From Site-B1 sp963827785 (GTDB lineage: Bacteria > Bacteroidota > Bacteroidia > Flavobacteriales > Flavobacteriaceae), in contig CAWHCT010000043.1 in the NCBI GenBank assembly GCA_963827785.1, positions 1 through 64,000 of the forward strand: a DNA stretch of 64,000 bases, written 5' to 3'. A model generated the notes under the pieces. It was given only the letters and a program-made list of their open reading frames with translations, was not told the DNA's origin and made no database searches. The position numbers were made by a program, and so were the translations under genes. Below are positions 46,285 to 54,048 of the stretch, one piece after another (the stretch's first letter is position 1; each line of letters opens with the position of its first letter).

Positions 46285-47319
46285 ATGAAAACTTTCAGGC
46301 TTTTATCAGTAATTTTTGTTTCGGTCTTCATGGTTTCCTGTGGGAGTAATTCAAAACAGAAAAAAAGCGATTTCAGCATAAATTTAAACACAAAAGAAAA
46401 GGAATTTAGTTTAAAAAGTGTTTTAACCCTCTCAATAGATAATCCTAAAAATCATGTAATTGACTCTGTCAAATATCATTATGATGATGAAGAAGTTTCT
46501 GATAAATTGGATCTAAGCTCCTTTAAACTGGGTAAACAAACTATTAAAGCAACAGTATTTCATGAAGGAGAACAGTCAAAAACAAATAAAAATATAACTG
46601 TGCTCAATGACGAACCCCCAAAAGTTTATACTTATAATATTCTGAATACCTTCCCTCACGACATCACTTCATATACGCAAGGTTTGGAATTCTACAATGG
46701 CGAATTGTATGAAAGTACTGGTCAACGAGGTGAATCTAAGATTAGAAAAGTAAATTATAAAACGGGAGAAGTAATCAAGAACTTGGATTTGGCAAAAGAA
46801 TATTTTGGAGAGGGTTTAACAATCTTAAATGATAAAATTTACCAATTAACATGGCAAAAAGGAACCGGTTTTGTTTATGATGCCAATACATTTGAGAAAA
46901 TAAATAGTTTCAAATACGGCAAGAGCAAAGAAGGTTGGGGAATTTGCAATGATAGGAAAAATCTTTATAAAAGTGATGGAACCGAAAAAATATGGATTCT
47001 GGATCCTAGTACTTTAGAAGAAAAGGGATACATACAGGCATATACAAATAAAGGTAAAGTTGTTGGTATAAATGAATTGGAATGGATAGATGGAAAAATA
47101 TATGCCAATAGATATCAAAAAAATGGAGTAGCCATAATAAACCCTAAAAATGGCGCCATTGAAGGTGTGATCGACTTTAGTCCACTAAAAGAAATGGTTA
47201 AGCAGCATTCTGGTTTAGATGTTTTAAATGGAATAGCCTACAACTCTGAGAAAAAAACCTTATTTATCACAGGAAAACGCTGGGATAAATTATTTGAGGT
47301 GGAAATTGTTGAAAAGTGA
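46285..47319 (+). CDS. Glutamine cyclotransferase (glutaminyl-peptide cyclotransferase), lipoprotein
   Basis: A 344-residue lipoprotein (VSC lipobox, Cys at about residue 19) with a five-bladed propeller-type glutaminyl cyclase domain (about 110-344). Recognisable segments are TFPHDITSYTQGLEFYNGELYESTG, FGEGLTILNDKIYQLTWQ, and NELEWIDGKIYANRY. The enzyme converts N-terminal glutamine to pyroglutamate. In Bacteroidota this fits the proposed Q-rule, by which proteins cut by signal peptidase I tend to begin with Gln and are then cyclised. Seven such candidates occur in this window. The lipid anchor would keep the enzyme in the periplasm. Confidence 0.88.
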   Translation: MKTFRLLSVIFVSVFMVSCGSNSKQKKSDFSINLNTKEKEFSLKSVLTLSIDNPKNHVIDSVKYHYDDEEVSDKLDLSSFKLGKQTIKATVFHEGEQSKTNKNITVLNDEPPKVYTYNILNTFPHDITSYTQGLEFYNGELYESTGQRGESKIRKVNYKTGEVIKNLDLAKEYFGEGLTILNDKIYQLTWQKGTGFVYDANTFEKINSFKYGKSKEGWGICNDRKNLYKSDGTEKIWILDPSTLEEKGYIQAYTNKGKVVGINELEWIDGKIYANRYQKNGVAIINPKNGAIEGVIDFSPLKEMVKQHSGLDVLNGIAYNSEKKTLFITGKRWDKLFEVEIVEK

Positions 47320-47323
47320 GTTT

Positions 47324-47713
47324 ATGCAAACCTTCGAAACTAACATTCAAGTAACCAAAGGCGACCTTGATGTACTAAATCACGTTAATAACGTTCGTTA
47401 TGTAAAATGGGTCAATGACATTGCAGAACGACACTGGCTAAAAAACGCAACTAAAGATATTACAGATCAATATTATTGGGTGTTGATAAGCCATCACATC
47501 CAATACAAAAATTCAGCTTTTTTAAACGACATCATTCATCTTAAAACTTACGTGACAAGGTCAGAGGGAGTCACTTCCACAAGAATTGTCGAAATGTACA
47601 ATGCTCAAACCAAAAAACTTCTGGCTCAATCAGAAACAGTTTGGTGCCTGATGAATTCCAAAACCAATAAGCCTTCTCGCATTTCGGCTGAAATTGTAAA
47701 TTTATTCAACTAA
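47324..47713 (+). CDS. Acyl-CoA thioesterase (hotdog fold)
   Basis: A 129-residue hotdog-fold protein resembling the YbgC/4HBT type: DLDVLNHVNNVRYVKWVNDIAERHW has the conserved Asp, Asn and His of the active-site helix, and later YYWVLISHHIQYKNSA follows the fold. The ATG at 47324 is chosen over 47294 because the latter lies within the cyclotransferase gene; the stop of that gene is 4 bases before. Substrate is a thioester of unknown chain length. Likely co-transcribed with the cyclotransferase gene. Confidence 0.85.
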   Translation: MQTFETNIQVTKGDLDVLNHVNNVRYVKWVNDIAERHWLKNATKDITDQYYWVLISHHIQYKNSAFLNDIIHLKTYVTRSEGVTSTRIVEMYNAQTKKLLAQSETVWCLMNSKTNKPSRISAEIVNLFN

Positions 47714-47780
47714 ATTAACCGTGATATACTATTTTCTAAAACCAAAAGTTATAATTTAGCCTTCTTATTGTTAAGTAAGT

Positions 47781-49331
47781 ATGAAACGTTTTATCTATTT
47801 TATTTTAGTGATTTTCTTAGTGGCCTTTTGGAGTTCCTGCAGAAATGACTTGGAGTTTTCTCCGAGCGCAGTTCAATTAGAATTCTCAAAGGATACTGTT
47901 TATTTGGATACGGTTTTTACCAATATTGGCTCAAGTACTTATAATTTAAAGGTTTACAATGGCTCGAATGAAAATATTCTTATAACTAATATTTCCCTCG
48001 GACTCGGAGAAACTTCTGAATATCGTTTAAACGTTGATGGGATTCCCGGTAAAATATTTGAAAATGTTGAATTATTGGCAAAAGACAGCATGTATGTTTT
48101 TGTTGAAACAACAATTGACATAACTACCTTGCCAAATAATGGTGAATTTCTATACACCGATTTTATTGAGTTTGGTGATGGCACTAATTCACAAAAAGTT
48201 CAGCTGGTAACACTCGTAAAAGACGCCATTTTTATTTATCCAGATAGAGACAATGCCACAGGAATTATTGAAACACTAACCTTGAATATTGATGGCGAAC
48301 CGGTTGAAACACAAATTCAAGGTCGTTATCTGTTACCTGAAGAATTAACATTTACCAATGACAAACCTTACGTTATATATGGTTATGCGGCAGTACCGGA
48401 AAATGAAACTTTAATTATGGAAGCCGGAACACGAGTCCATTTTCATGCCGATTCAGGTATTATTGTTCCCGAAAATGCCTCTTTAAATATAGATGGAAAA
48501 TATAGTTTAGATCGCGAATTAATGGAAAATCAAGTTATTCTTGAAGGTGACCGACTTGAGCCCCTTTTTGAAAATGTTCCGGGCCAGTGGGGTACTATAT
48601 GGATATTTGATGGCAGTGTGAATAATACCATTAAAAATGCTACAATTAAAAATGCATCTGTAGGTATCTTATGTGACGGAAATTCTGATGAAATGACAGA
48701 TAAATTAACTATTACAAACTCTCAAATTTACAATTCCAGCAACTTCGGTATTTTGGGTAGAGCGACTTCAATTAAAGGAAGAAATCTGGTTATCAATAAT
48801 TCAGGGCAGTCTTCATTTGCAGGTACAATAGGAGGAAAATACAGTTTTACACATTGCACCATTGCTAATTACTGGAATAATAGTTTTAGACAATTCCCTT
48901 CAGTATTGATCAATAATTATGTGATTGATTCAGATAACAATATTTCTGTGAATGACTTAACTGAAGCTAACTTTAACAACTGCATTATATATGGTAACGA
49001 TAATCCCGAAATACTAATAGAGAAAGAAGGCGATACAGTATTTAATTTTAAGTTTACCAATTGCCTGATTCGCTTTGATAATTCCAACAATACATTTACT
49101 CAACCGGAATATGACTTTGATAATACTGACCTATACGAAAATTGTATTTTCAATGAGAGTCCGAACTTTTTGTTCCCAGCCAAGAATCAAATGGTCATAG
49201 GGCAAGAATCAGCTGCAATAAACCAGGGAAATTCAGTTTTTGCGTCGCAAGTACCTTTGGATATATCAAATCGTAACAGGACAGTTTCTCCAGATCTTGG
49301 AGCCTATCAACATATTATTTTTGAAGAATAA
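47781..49331 (+). CDS. Lipoprotein with right-handed beta-helix
   Basis: A 516-residue lipoprotein (SSC lipobox, Cys at about residue 20). An immunoglobulin-like N-terminal part (about 30-140) precedes a parallel beta-helix of repeats rich in Asn, Ile and Thr (about 200-480), including NTIKNATIKNASVGILCDGN and TLIMEAGTRVHFHADSGI. This is the fold of carbohydrate-binding and pectinase-like proteins, but I see no catalytic acid pair that I can name. The end, DLGAYQHIIF, matches the typical terminus of Bacteroidota beta-helix proteins. Ligand is unknown; it is probably on the cell surface. Confidence 0.82.
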   Translation: MKRFIYFILVIFLVAFWSSCRNDLEFSPSAVQLEFSKDTVYLDTVFTNIGSSTYNLKVYNGSNENILITNISLGLGETSEYRLNVDGIPGKIFENVELLAKDSMYVFVETTIDITTLPNNGEFLYTDFIEFGDGTNSQKVQLVTLVKDAIFIYPDRDNATGIIETLTLNIDGEPVETQIQGRYLLPEELTFTNDKPYVIYGYAAVPENETLIMEAGTRVHFHADSGIIVPENASLNIDGKYSLDRELMENQVILEGDRLEPLFENVPGQWGTIWIFDGSVNNTIKNATIKNASVGILCDGNSDEMTDKLTITNSQIYNSSNFGILGRATSIKGRNLVINNSGQSSFAGTIGGKYSFTHCTIANYWNNSFRQFPSVLINNYVIDSDNNISVNDLTEANFNNCIIYGNDNPEILIEKEGDTVFNFKFTNCLIRFDNSNNTFTQPEYDFDNTDLYENCIFNESPNFLFPAKNQMVIGQESAAINQGNSVFASQVPLDISNRNRTVSPDLGAYQHIIFEE

Positions 49332-49336
49332 TCTAA

Positions 49337-50623
49337 TTAAACTGCCGCAGAATTTACAAACAAAGGCAGACTGCTCATCATAGCATTCACTTTTACTGAA
49401 ATTGCTTCCAGTATATCATCGTTTTCAAAATTCTTGACAACATCATCAATAAAATTGACTATGGTTTCCATATCTCTTTCCACTAAGCCACGAGTAGTAA
49501 TAGCTGCTGTACCTACTCGAATTCCGGAGGTTACAAACGGACTTTTATCATCAAATGGCACCATATTTTTATTAACAGTAATATCAGCTTTTCCCAAAGC
49601 TTCTTCAGCTTGTTTACCTGTGACATTCTTGTTTCTTAAATCTATCAGCATCATATGATTATCTGTCCCACCGGAAATGATATGATATCCTCTTTCCACA
49701 AATTCATGAGCCATTGCCGCTGCATTCTTCTTAACCTGAATTATGTAGTGCAAGAATTCATCGGACAATGCTTCTCCAAAGGCAATTGCTTTTGCAGCGA
49801 TAATATGCTCTAAAGGACCACCCTGATTTCCGGGAAAAACAGCAGAATCCAAAAGTGATGACATTTTACGCAAATTTCCATTCTTCAGTTTTAATCCAAA
49901 AGGATTATCAAAGTCTTTACCCATTAAAATTAAGCCGCCTCTTGGACCCCGTAAAGTCTTATGAGTAGTAGTTGTCACTATATGACAATGAGGTATCGGA
50001 TCATTAAGTATTCCCTTTGCTATCAATCCTGAAGGATGAGAAATATCCGCCAATAACAAGGCATTTACACTGTCAGCAATTTCCCTAAATCGTTTAAAAT
50101 CAATATCTCGCGAATAAGCTGAAGCTCCTGCAATTATCATCTTTGGTTTTTCCCTGGTTGCAATCTCTTGAATATTATCGTAATTTAAAACACCTGTTTC
50201 CTTTTCTACGCCATAAAAAACCGGATTATAAAGCTTTCCCGAAAAATTAACAGGTGATCCATGTGTTAAATGACCACCATGGGACAGATCAAATCCAAGG
50301 ATTTTATCACCGGGTTTTAAACAAGCTGCATAAACTGCGGTATTTGCCTGGCTACCCGAATGTGGCTGAACATTTGCCCACTCGGCACCAAACAAGGCTT
50401 TAGCCCTGTCTATTGCAATTTGTTCAACTTCATCAACAATCTCACAACCTCCATAATATCTTTTTCCGGGATAACCTTCGGCATATTTATTAGTAAGAAC
50501 AGAACCGGCAGCCTCCATAACCTGCTCACTCGCAAAGTTTTCAGATGCTATAAGTTCGAGTCCCTTTAATTGTCTTTCTTCTTCAGCTTGAATTAATTCA
50601 AAAATTTGTTCGTCGCGTTGCAT
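49337..50623 (-). CDS. glyA: Serine hydroxymethyltransferase
   Basis: A 428-residue PLP enzyme that interconverts serine and glycine with tetrahydrofolate, supplying one-carbon units. The PLP lysine is in VTTTTHKTLRGPRGG (about residues 225-239). The start LKGLELIASENFASEQV and the middle YSRDIDFKRFREIAD are diagnostic. Length is normal. It is convergent with the beta-helix lipoprotein gene (5-base gap) and divergent from fahA. Confidence 0.97.
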   Translation of the reverse strand: MQRDEQIFELIQAEEERQLKGLELIASENFASEQVMEAAGSVLTNKYAEGYPGKRYYGGCEIVDEVEQIAIDRAKALFGAEWANVQPHSGSQANTAVYAACLKPGDKILGFDLSHGGHLTHGSPVNFSGKLYNPVFYGVEKETGVLNYDNIQEIATREKPKMIIAGASAYSRDIDFKRFREIADSVNALLLADISHPSGLIAKGILNDPIPHCHIVTTTTHKTLRGPRGGLILMGKDFDNPFGLKLKNGNLRKMSSLLDSAVFPGNQGGPLEHIIAAKAIAFGEALSDEFLHYIIQVKKNAAAMAHEFVERGYHIISGGTDNHMMLIDLRNKNVTGKQAEEALGKADITVNKNMVPFDDKSPFVTSGIRVGTAAITTRGLVERDMETIVNFIDDVVKNFENDDILEAISVKVNAMMSSLPLFVNSAAV

Positions 50624-50776
50624 ATTTTTTGATTAAATTTTTCCAAAAATAATAAATACATTAGTTTATATCACTAAAAAAACCATATTTACTGAGTAGT
50701 TTTTCAATAGGTTATCAACCAATAAACACTAACATTTATTTTACATTTTAAATTAGTATTAAAATCAAAAATTATG

Positions 50777-50784
50777 TAGGTTTG
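50777..50784 (+). promoter_or_regulatory. -7 box TAGGTTTG upstream of fahA
   Basis: TAGGTTTG matches TAnnTTTG and lies 28 bases before the ATG at 50813. A clear TTG element is not visible. Confidence 0.4.
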
Positions 50785-50812
50785 AACTATAAAATAATTA
50801 ATTTAGTTAGAT

Positions 50813-52105
50813 ATGACCATTACAGCCAACGATCCTGATAGAACTTCATGGTTGCATGTAGATAAGAATTCTGATTTTCCAATTCAGAATATTCCTTTTG
50901 GAGTTTTTTTGACAAGAGACGATATTATTACTATAGGAACTAGAATTGGAGATACTGCAATTGATCTTGGCGCTTTGCATCAGTTGGGATATTTTGTAGA
51001 CATTCCGCTTACAGATGATATTTTTTTACAGGATACTTTAAATGATTTTATTGCTGATGGCAGAAAAACCTGGAGAGCTGTTAGAAAAAGAATATCTGAA
51101 ATCTTTGATAGTAACAACCCAATATTAAAAAACAACAAACAACATAAGGAAATTGTATTGTTTCGTTTAGATGAGATAGAAATGCAATTACCTGTTCAAA
51201 TTGGTGACTACACCGATTTTTATTCCAGTAAAGAACATGCCACCAATGTGGGTTCAATGTTCAGAGATCCTGAAAATGCACTTTTACCAAACTGGCTGCA
51301 TATCCCTGTTGGCTATCATGGAAGAAGTTCATCTATTATTCCTTCAGGAATTCCAATACATCGACCACAAGGTCAAACACTTCCTGATGGAGCAAAAGAA
51401 CCGGTATTTGGTCCATCAAAATTAGTTGATTTTGAACTGGAAATGGCGTTTATAACAACAGATGCTAATGATCTTGGTGAACCTATTCCAATAGAAGAAG
51501 CTGAAGAATATATTTTTGGATTGGTATTATTTAATGACTGGAGCGCAAGAGATATTCAAAAATGGGAATATGTGCCACTAGGTCCATTCTTATCTAAGAA
51601 TTTTGCCTCAGCCATGTCTCCTTGGATCGTCACATTAGACGCTCTTGAACCTTACAGGGTTGAAGGACCAAAGCCAATTAAAACTCAATTACCCTATTTA
51701 AGATACAAAGGCAAAAAAAGTTTTGATATTGATCTGGAGGTTGCAATAAGACCAAAAGATGCGGGTGAAACAGTAGTCAGCAGATCAAATTTTAAATACA
51801 TGTACTGGAATATGTCCCAGCAATTAGCTCATCATACTATTAATGGCTGTCCAGTGAATTCCGGTGATCTAATGGGTAGTGGAACTATATCCGGTCAGAC
51901 TGCAGATTCTTTTGGATCCATGTTGGAATTAACCTGGAAAGGGGAAAAACCAATAAAAATGAAAGATGGTACTCCAAGAAAATTTATTGATGATTATGAC
52001 ACGGTTATAATGCGAGGCCATTGTGAAAAAGATGGCACGAGAATAGGATTTGGCCAGGTGAGCACACAATTGCTTCCAGTCTATAATCCTAAGAAAAAGA
52101 AATAA
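50813..52105 (+). CDS. fahA: Fumarylacetoacetase
   Basis: A 430-residue enzyme that hydrolyses fumarylacetoacetate to fumarate and acetoacetate, the last step of tyrosine degradation. The N-terminal SH3-like domain (about 1-115) precedes the metal-binding core with DYTDFYSSKEHATNVG (about 137-152), HIPVGYHGRSSSI, DFELEMAFI and FNDWSARDIQKWEYVPLGPF. The length is normal. It has its own promoter-like box upstream and a strong terminator downstream, so it may be transcribed alone. Confidence 0.96.
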   Translation: MTITANDPDRTSWLHVDKNSDFPIQNIPFGVFLTRDDIITIGTRIGDTAIDLGALHQLGYFVDIPLTDDIFLQDTLNDFIADGRKTWRAVRKRISEIFDSNNPILKNNKQHKEIVLFRLDEIEMQLPVQIGDYTDFYSSKEHATNVGSMFRDPENALLPNWLHIPVGYHGRSSSIIPSGIPIHRPQGQTLPDGAKEPVFGPSKLVDFELEMAFITTDANDLGEPIPIEEAEEYIFGLVLFNDWSARDIQKWEYVPLGPFLSKNFASAMSPWIVTLDALEPYRVEGPKPIKTQLPYLRYKGKKSFDIDLEVAIRPKDAGETVVSRSNFKYMYWNMSQQLAHHTINGCPVNSGDLMGSGTISGQTADSFGSMLELTWKGEKPIKMKDGTPRKFIDDYDTVIMRGHCEKDGTRIGFGQVSTQLLPVYNPKKKK

Positions 52106-52106
52106 A

Positions 52107-52140
52107 AAAAAACCCTCACTATTTAGCTGAGGGTTTTTTA
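52107..52140. terminator. Terminator after fahA
   Basis: AACCCTCA and TGAGGGTT form an 8-bp stem around a 9-base loop, flanked by a long A-run before and a T-run after. Confidence 0.85.
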
Positions 52141-52187
52141 TTGATATCAAATTTGAATTTAAGTTAAACATCCCATAAATTAAAAAT

Positions 52188-53372
52188 ATGAAACGATTAC
52201 TTGTCCTATCTGTAATGCTATCTGTTTTAATTTCCTGTAGTGGTAGAAAGCAGGTTGAAAAAGCGTTGAATACCGGAAATTACGATCAGGCAATATATAA
52301 TGCTCTGAAAAAGCTAGAAACAAATAAAGACAAAAAAAGAAAGCAGGATTATATCATTCTTTTACAAGACGCCTTCTATAAAGCCGTCGAAAATGACCTT
52401 AACACTATTAAAAACCTCAAAAAGGATAGTAATCCGGAACTTTTCAGTGATATATATGAAACCTATATCCGCTTGGATTCTCGGCAGGAATCCATTAAAC
52501 CTGTTTTACCTTTAACTGTAAACGGTAAGAATGTACAATTCAAGTTCAAGGATTTTAGCAATGATATTGTCAATTATCGCATTAGAACTTCTGATTACCT
52601 TTATAAAAGAGGATCGGATTTACTTACTTCAAATGATAAACGAGTCATTAGAGAAGCACACAGTGAATTGCAGTATATAGAATCCATCAATCCTAATTAT
52701 AAAAATACGAGAAATCTAATGCAGGAGGCCCATGAAAGAGGCTCGAACTATGTTAAAGTCACCATTGAAAATCAGACTCAGCAGGTCATTCCACAACGAT
52801 TGGAGGATGACTTATTGAATTTTGACACTTATGGACTTAATAAATTTTGGACTGTATACCATACACAACCTAATCAAAACATGAAGTATGATTATGGCAT
52901 GCAGTTGCAACTGAAACAAATTAATATTTCTCCGGAACAAATACATGAAAAAGAAATCGTAAGAGAAAAAGAAATTAAGGATGGCTGGGAATATCAACTG
53001 GATGGCAATGGCAACGTGATGAAGGACAGTCTTGGTAATGATATTAAAGTTGATAAGTTTATAAAAATCAATGCGAGATTTTTAGAGTCTCACCAAATAA
53101 AATCGACTCAAATATTGGCAGATGTGGTTTACAGTGATTTAATCACTAATCAAGTATTAGACAGATTTACTATTGATAGTGGATTTGTTTTTGAAAATAT
53201 TTTTGGAGCATTTAGAGGTGACAAAAGAGCATTAAATGATGAGGATATAACTATCATCAACAATAACAGAATGATGCCATTTCCCTCTAATGAACAAATG
53301 GTTTATGATACTGGTGAGGATCTTAAAATAAAACTTAAAAACATTATTATTTCCTATAATTTTGGCGGATAA
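52188..53372 (+). CDS. Hypothetical lipoprotein
   Basis: A 394-residue lipoprotein (ISC lipobox, Cys at about residue 17) with a helical, TPR-like N-terminal part (about 20-190) that begins GRKQVEKALNTGNYDQAIYNAL. The C-terminal half, of beta-type, contains a short repeat of VREKEIKDGWEY (about 263) and a DSLGNDIK turn. I do not recognise a named family, and no catalytic motif is visible. It is flanked by the fahA terminator upstream and a convergent ytxJ gene downstream. Confidence 0.78.
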   Translation: MKRLLVLSVMLSVLISCSGRKQVEKALNTGNYDQAIYNALKKLETNKDKKRKQDYIILLQDAFYKAVENDLNTIKNLKKDSNPELFSDIYETYIRLDSRQESIKPVLPLTVNGKNVQFKFKDFSNDIVNYRIRTSDYLYKRGSDLLTSNDKRVIREAHSELQYIESINPNYKNTRNLMQEAHERGSNYVKVTIENQTQQVIPQRLEDDLLNFDTYGLNKFWTVYHTQPNQNMKYDYGMQLQLKQINISPEQIHEKEIVREKEIKDGWEYQLDGNGNVMKDSLGNDIKVDKFIKINARFLESHQIKSTQILADVVYSDLITNQVLDRFTIDSGFVFENIFGAFRGDKRALNDEDITIINNNRMMPFPSNEQMVYDTGEDLKIKLKNIIISYNFGG

Positions 53373-53421
53373 ATAAAAAATCTAAAAATCAATAGCAATT
53401 AGTAAATTTAATGATGAATTA

Positions 53422-53811
53422 TTAAAGAAATCTGCTTAAATCAATTGAATTAATAGCTCCGTGAGATTCATGAGCCACCACTACCCCATTCTTAATTATA
53501 AGTAATTGAGGAGATTGATGGAATACCTGAAATTTATAACCTACCTCATCTGAAACAATCCTGTAACTTATCAGATCCAAATAGTACAAGTCTAATTCCT
53601 TCTCAGTAAAATTATAATTACTTACAAACTGATTGAGTACCATCCTGCTAATTCCGCATCGAGTAGAATGTTTAAAAATTACCTGAGTTTTTGTTTTTGA
53701 TTTTTTAGCAATTTGATCAAGCTGTTCAACGGAATTCAGATTTTGCCATGGCAATTGTTTCTCTTCTGAACTTGTGTTTGATCTAGAAAATAAATTATTA
53801 AATATTCCCAT
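53422..53811 (-). CDS. ytxJ: Bacillithiol system redox-active protein YtxJ (monothiol bacilliredoxin-like)
   Basis: A 129-residue thioredoxin-fold protein. The segment IFKHSTRCGISRMVLNQF (about residues 45-62) holds the single redox cysteine in the YtxJ-type HSTRC context, where most relatives have Ser after Cys. The C-terminal HQSPQLLIIKNGVVVAHESHG has the cis-Pro loop. YtxJ proteins are proposed to reduce bacillithiolated proteins, which suggests the organism makes bacillithiol. The gene is convergent with the preceding lipoprotein gene. Confidence 0.88.
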   Translation of the reverse strand: MGIFNNLFSRSNTSSEEKQLPWQNLNSVEQLDQIAKKSKTKTQVIFKHSTRCGISRMVLNQFVSNYNFTEKELDLYYLDLISYRIVSDEVGYKFQVFHQSPQLLIIKNGVVVAHESHGAINSIDLSRFL

Positions 53812-53947
53812 ACTATCAGGTCTTTTTTTACTTCTGCAAGAATACAGAATTTTATTGTAAGTACTGTTAGTCTTAACCCAATTAATATCCTTACAATCTG
53901 ACTAATAGTCACGCTATTTTACTGGTTTTAAGACATTTTGTCCAACA

Positions 53948-53967
53948 ATCCCGATAGTTATCGGGAT
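53948..53967. repeat. Perfect palindrome ATCCCGATA-gt-TATCGGGAT
   Basis: A 9-bp inverted repeat separated by two bases, in the 237-base gap between ytxJ and clpB. Similar TCCCGATA/TATCGGGA palindromes are familiar as dispersed intergenic elements in Flavobacteriia. I see no gene in the rest of the gap. Confidence 0.6.
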
Positions 53968-54048
53968 GGTAAGATTATTGATTTAGACCAATTGCAAACA
54001 ATAATATTAATTTAAAAAATAGGATAATAAGCAATAAAAATATAGACT

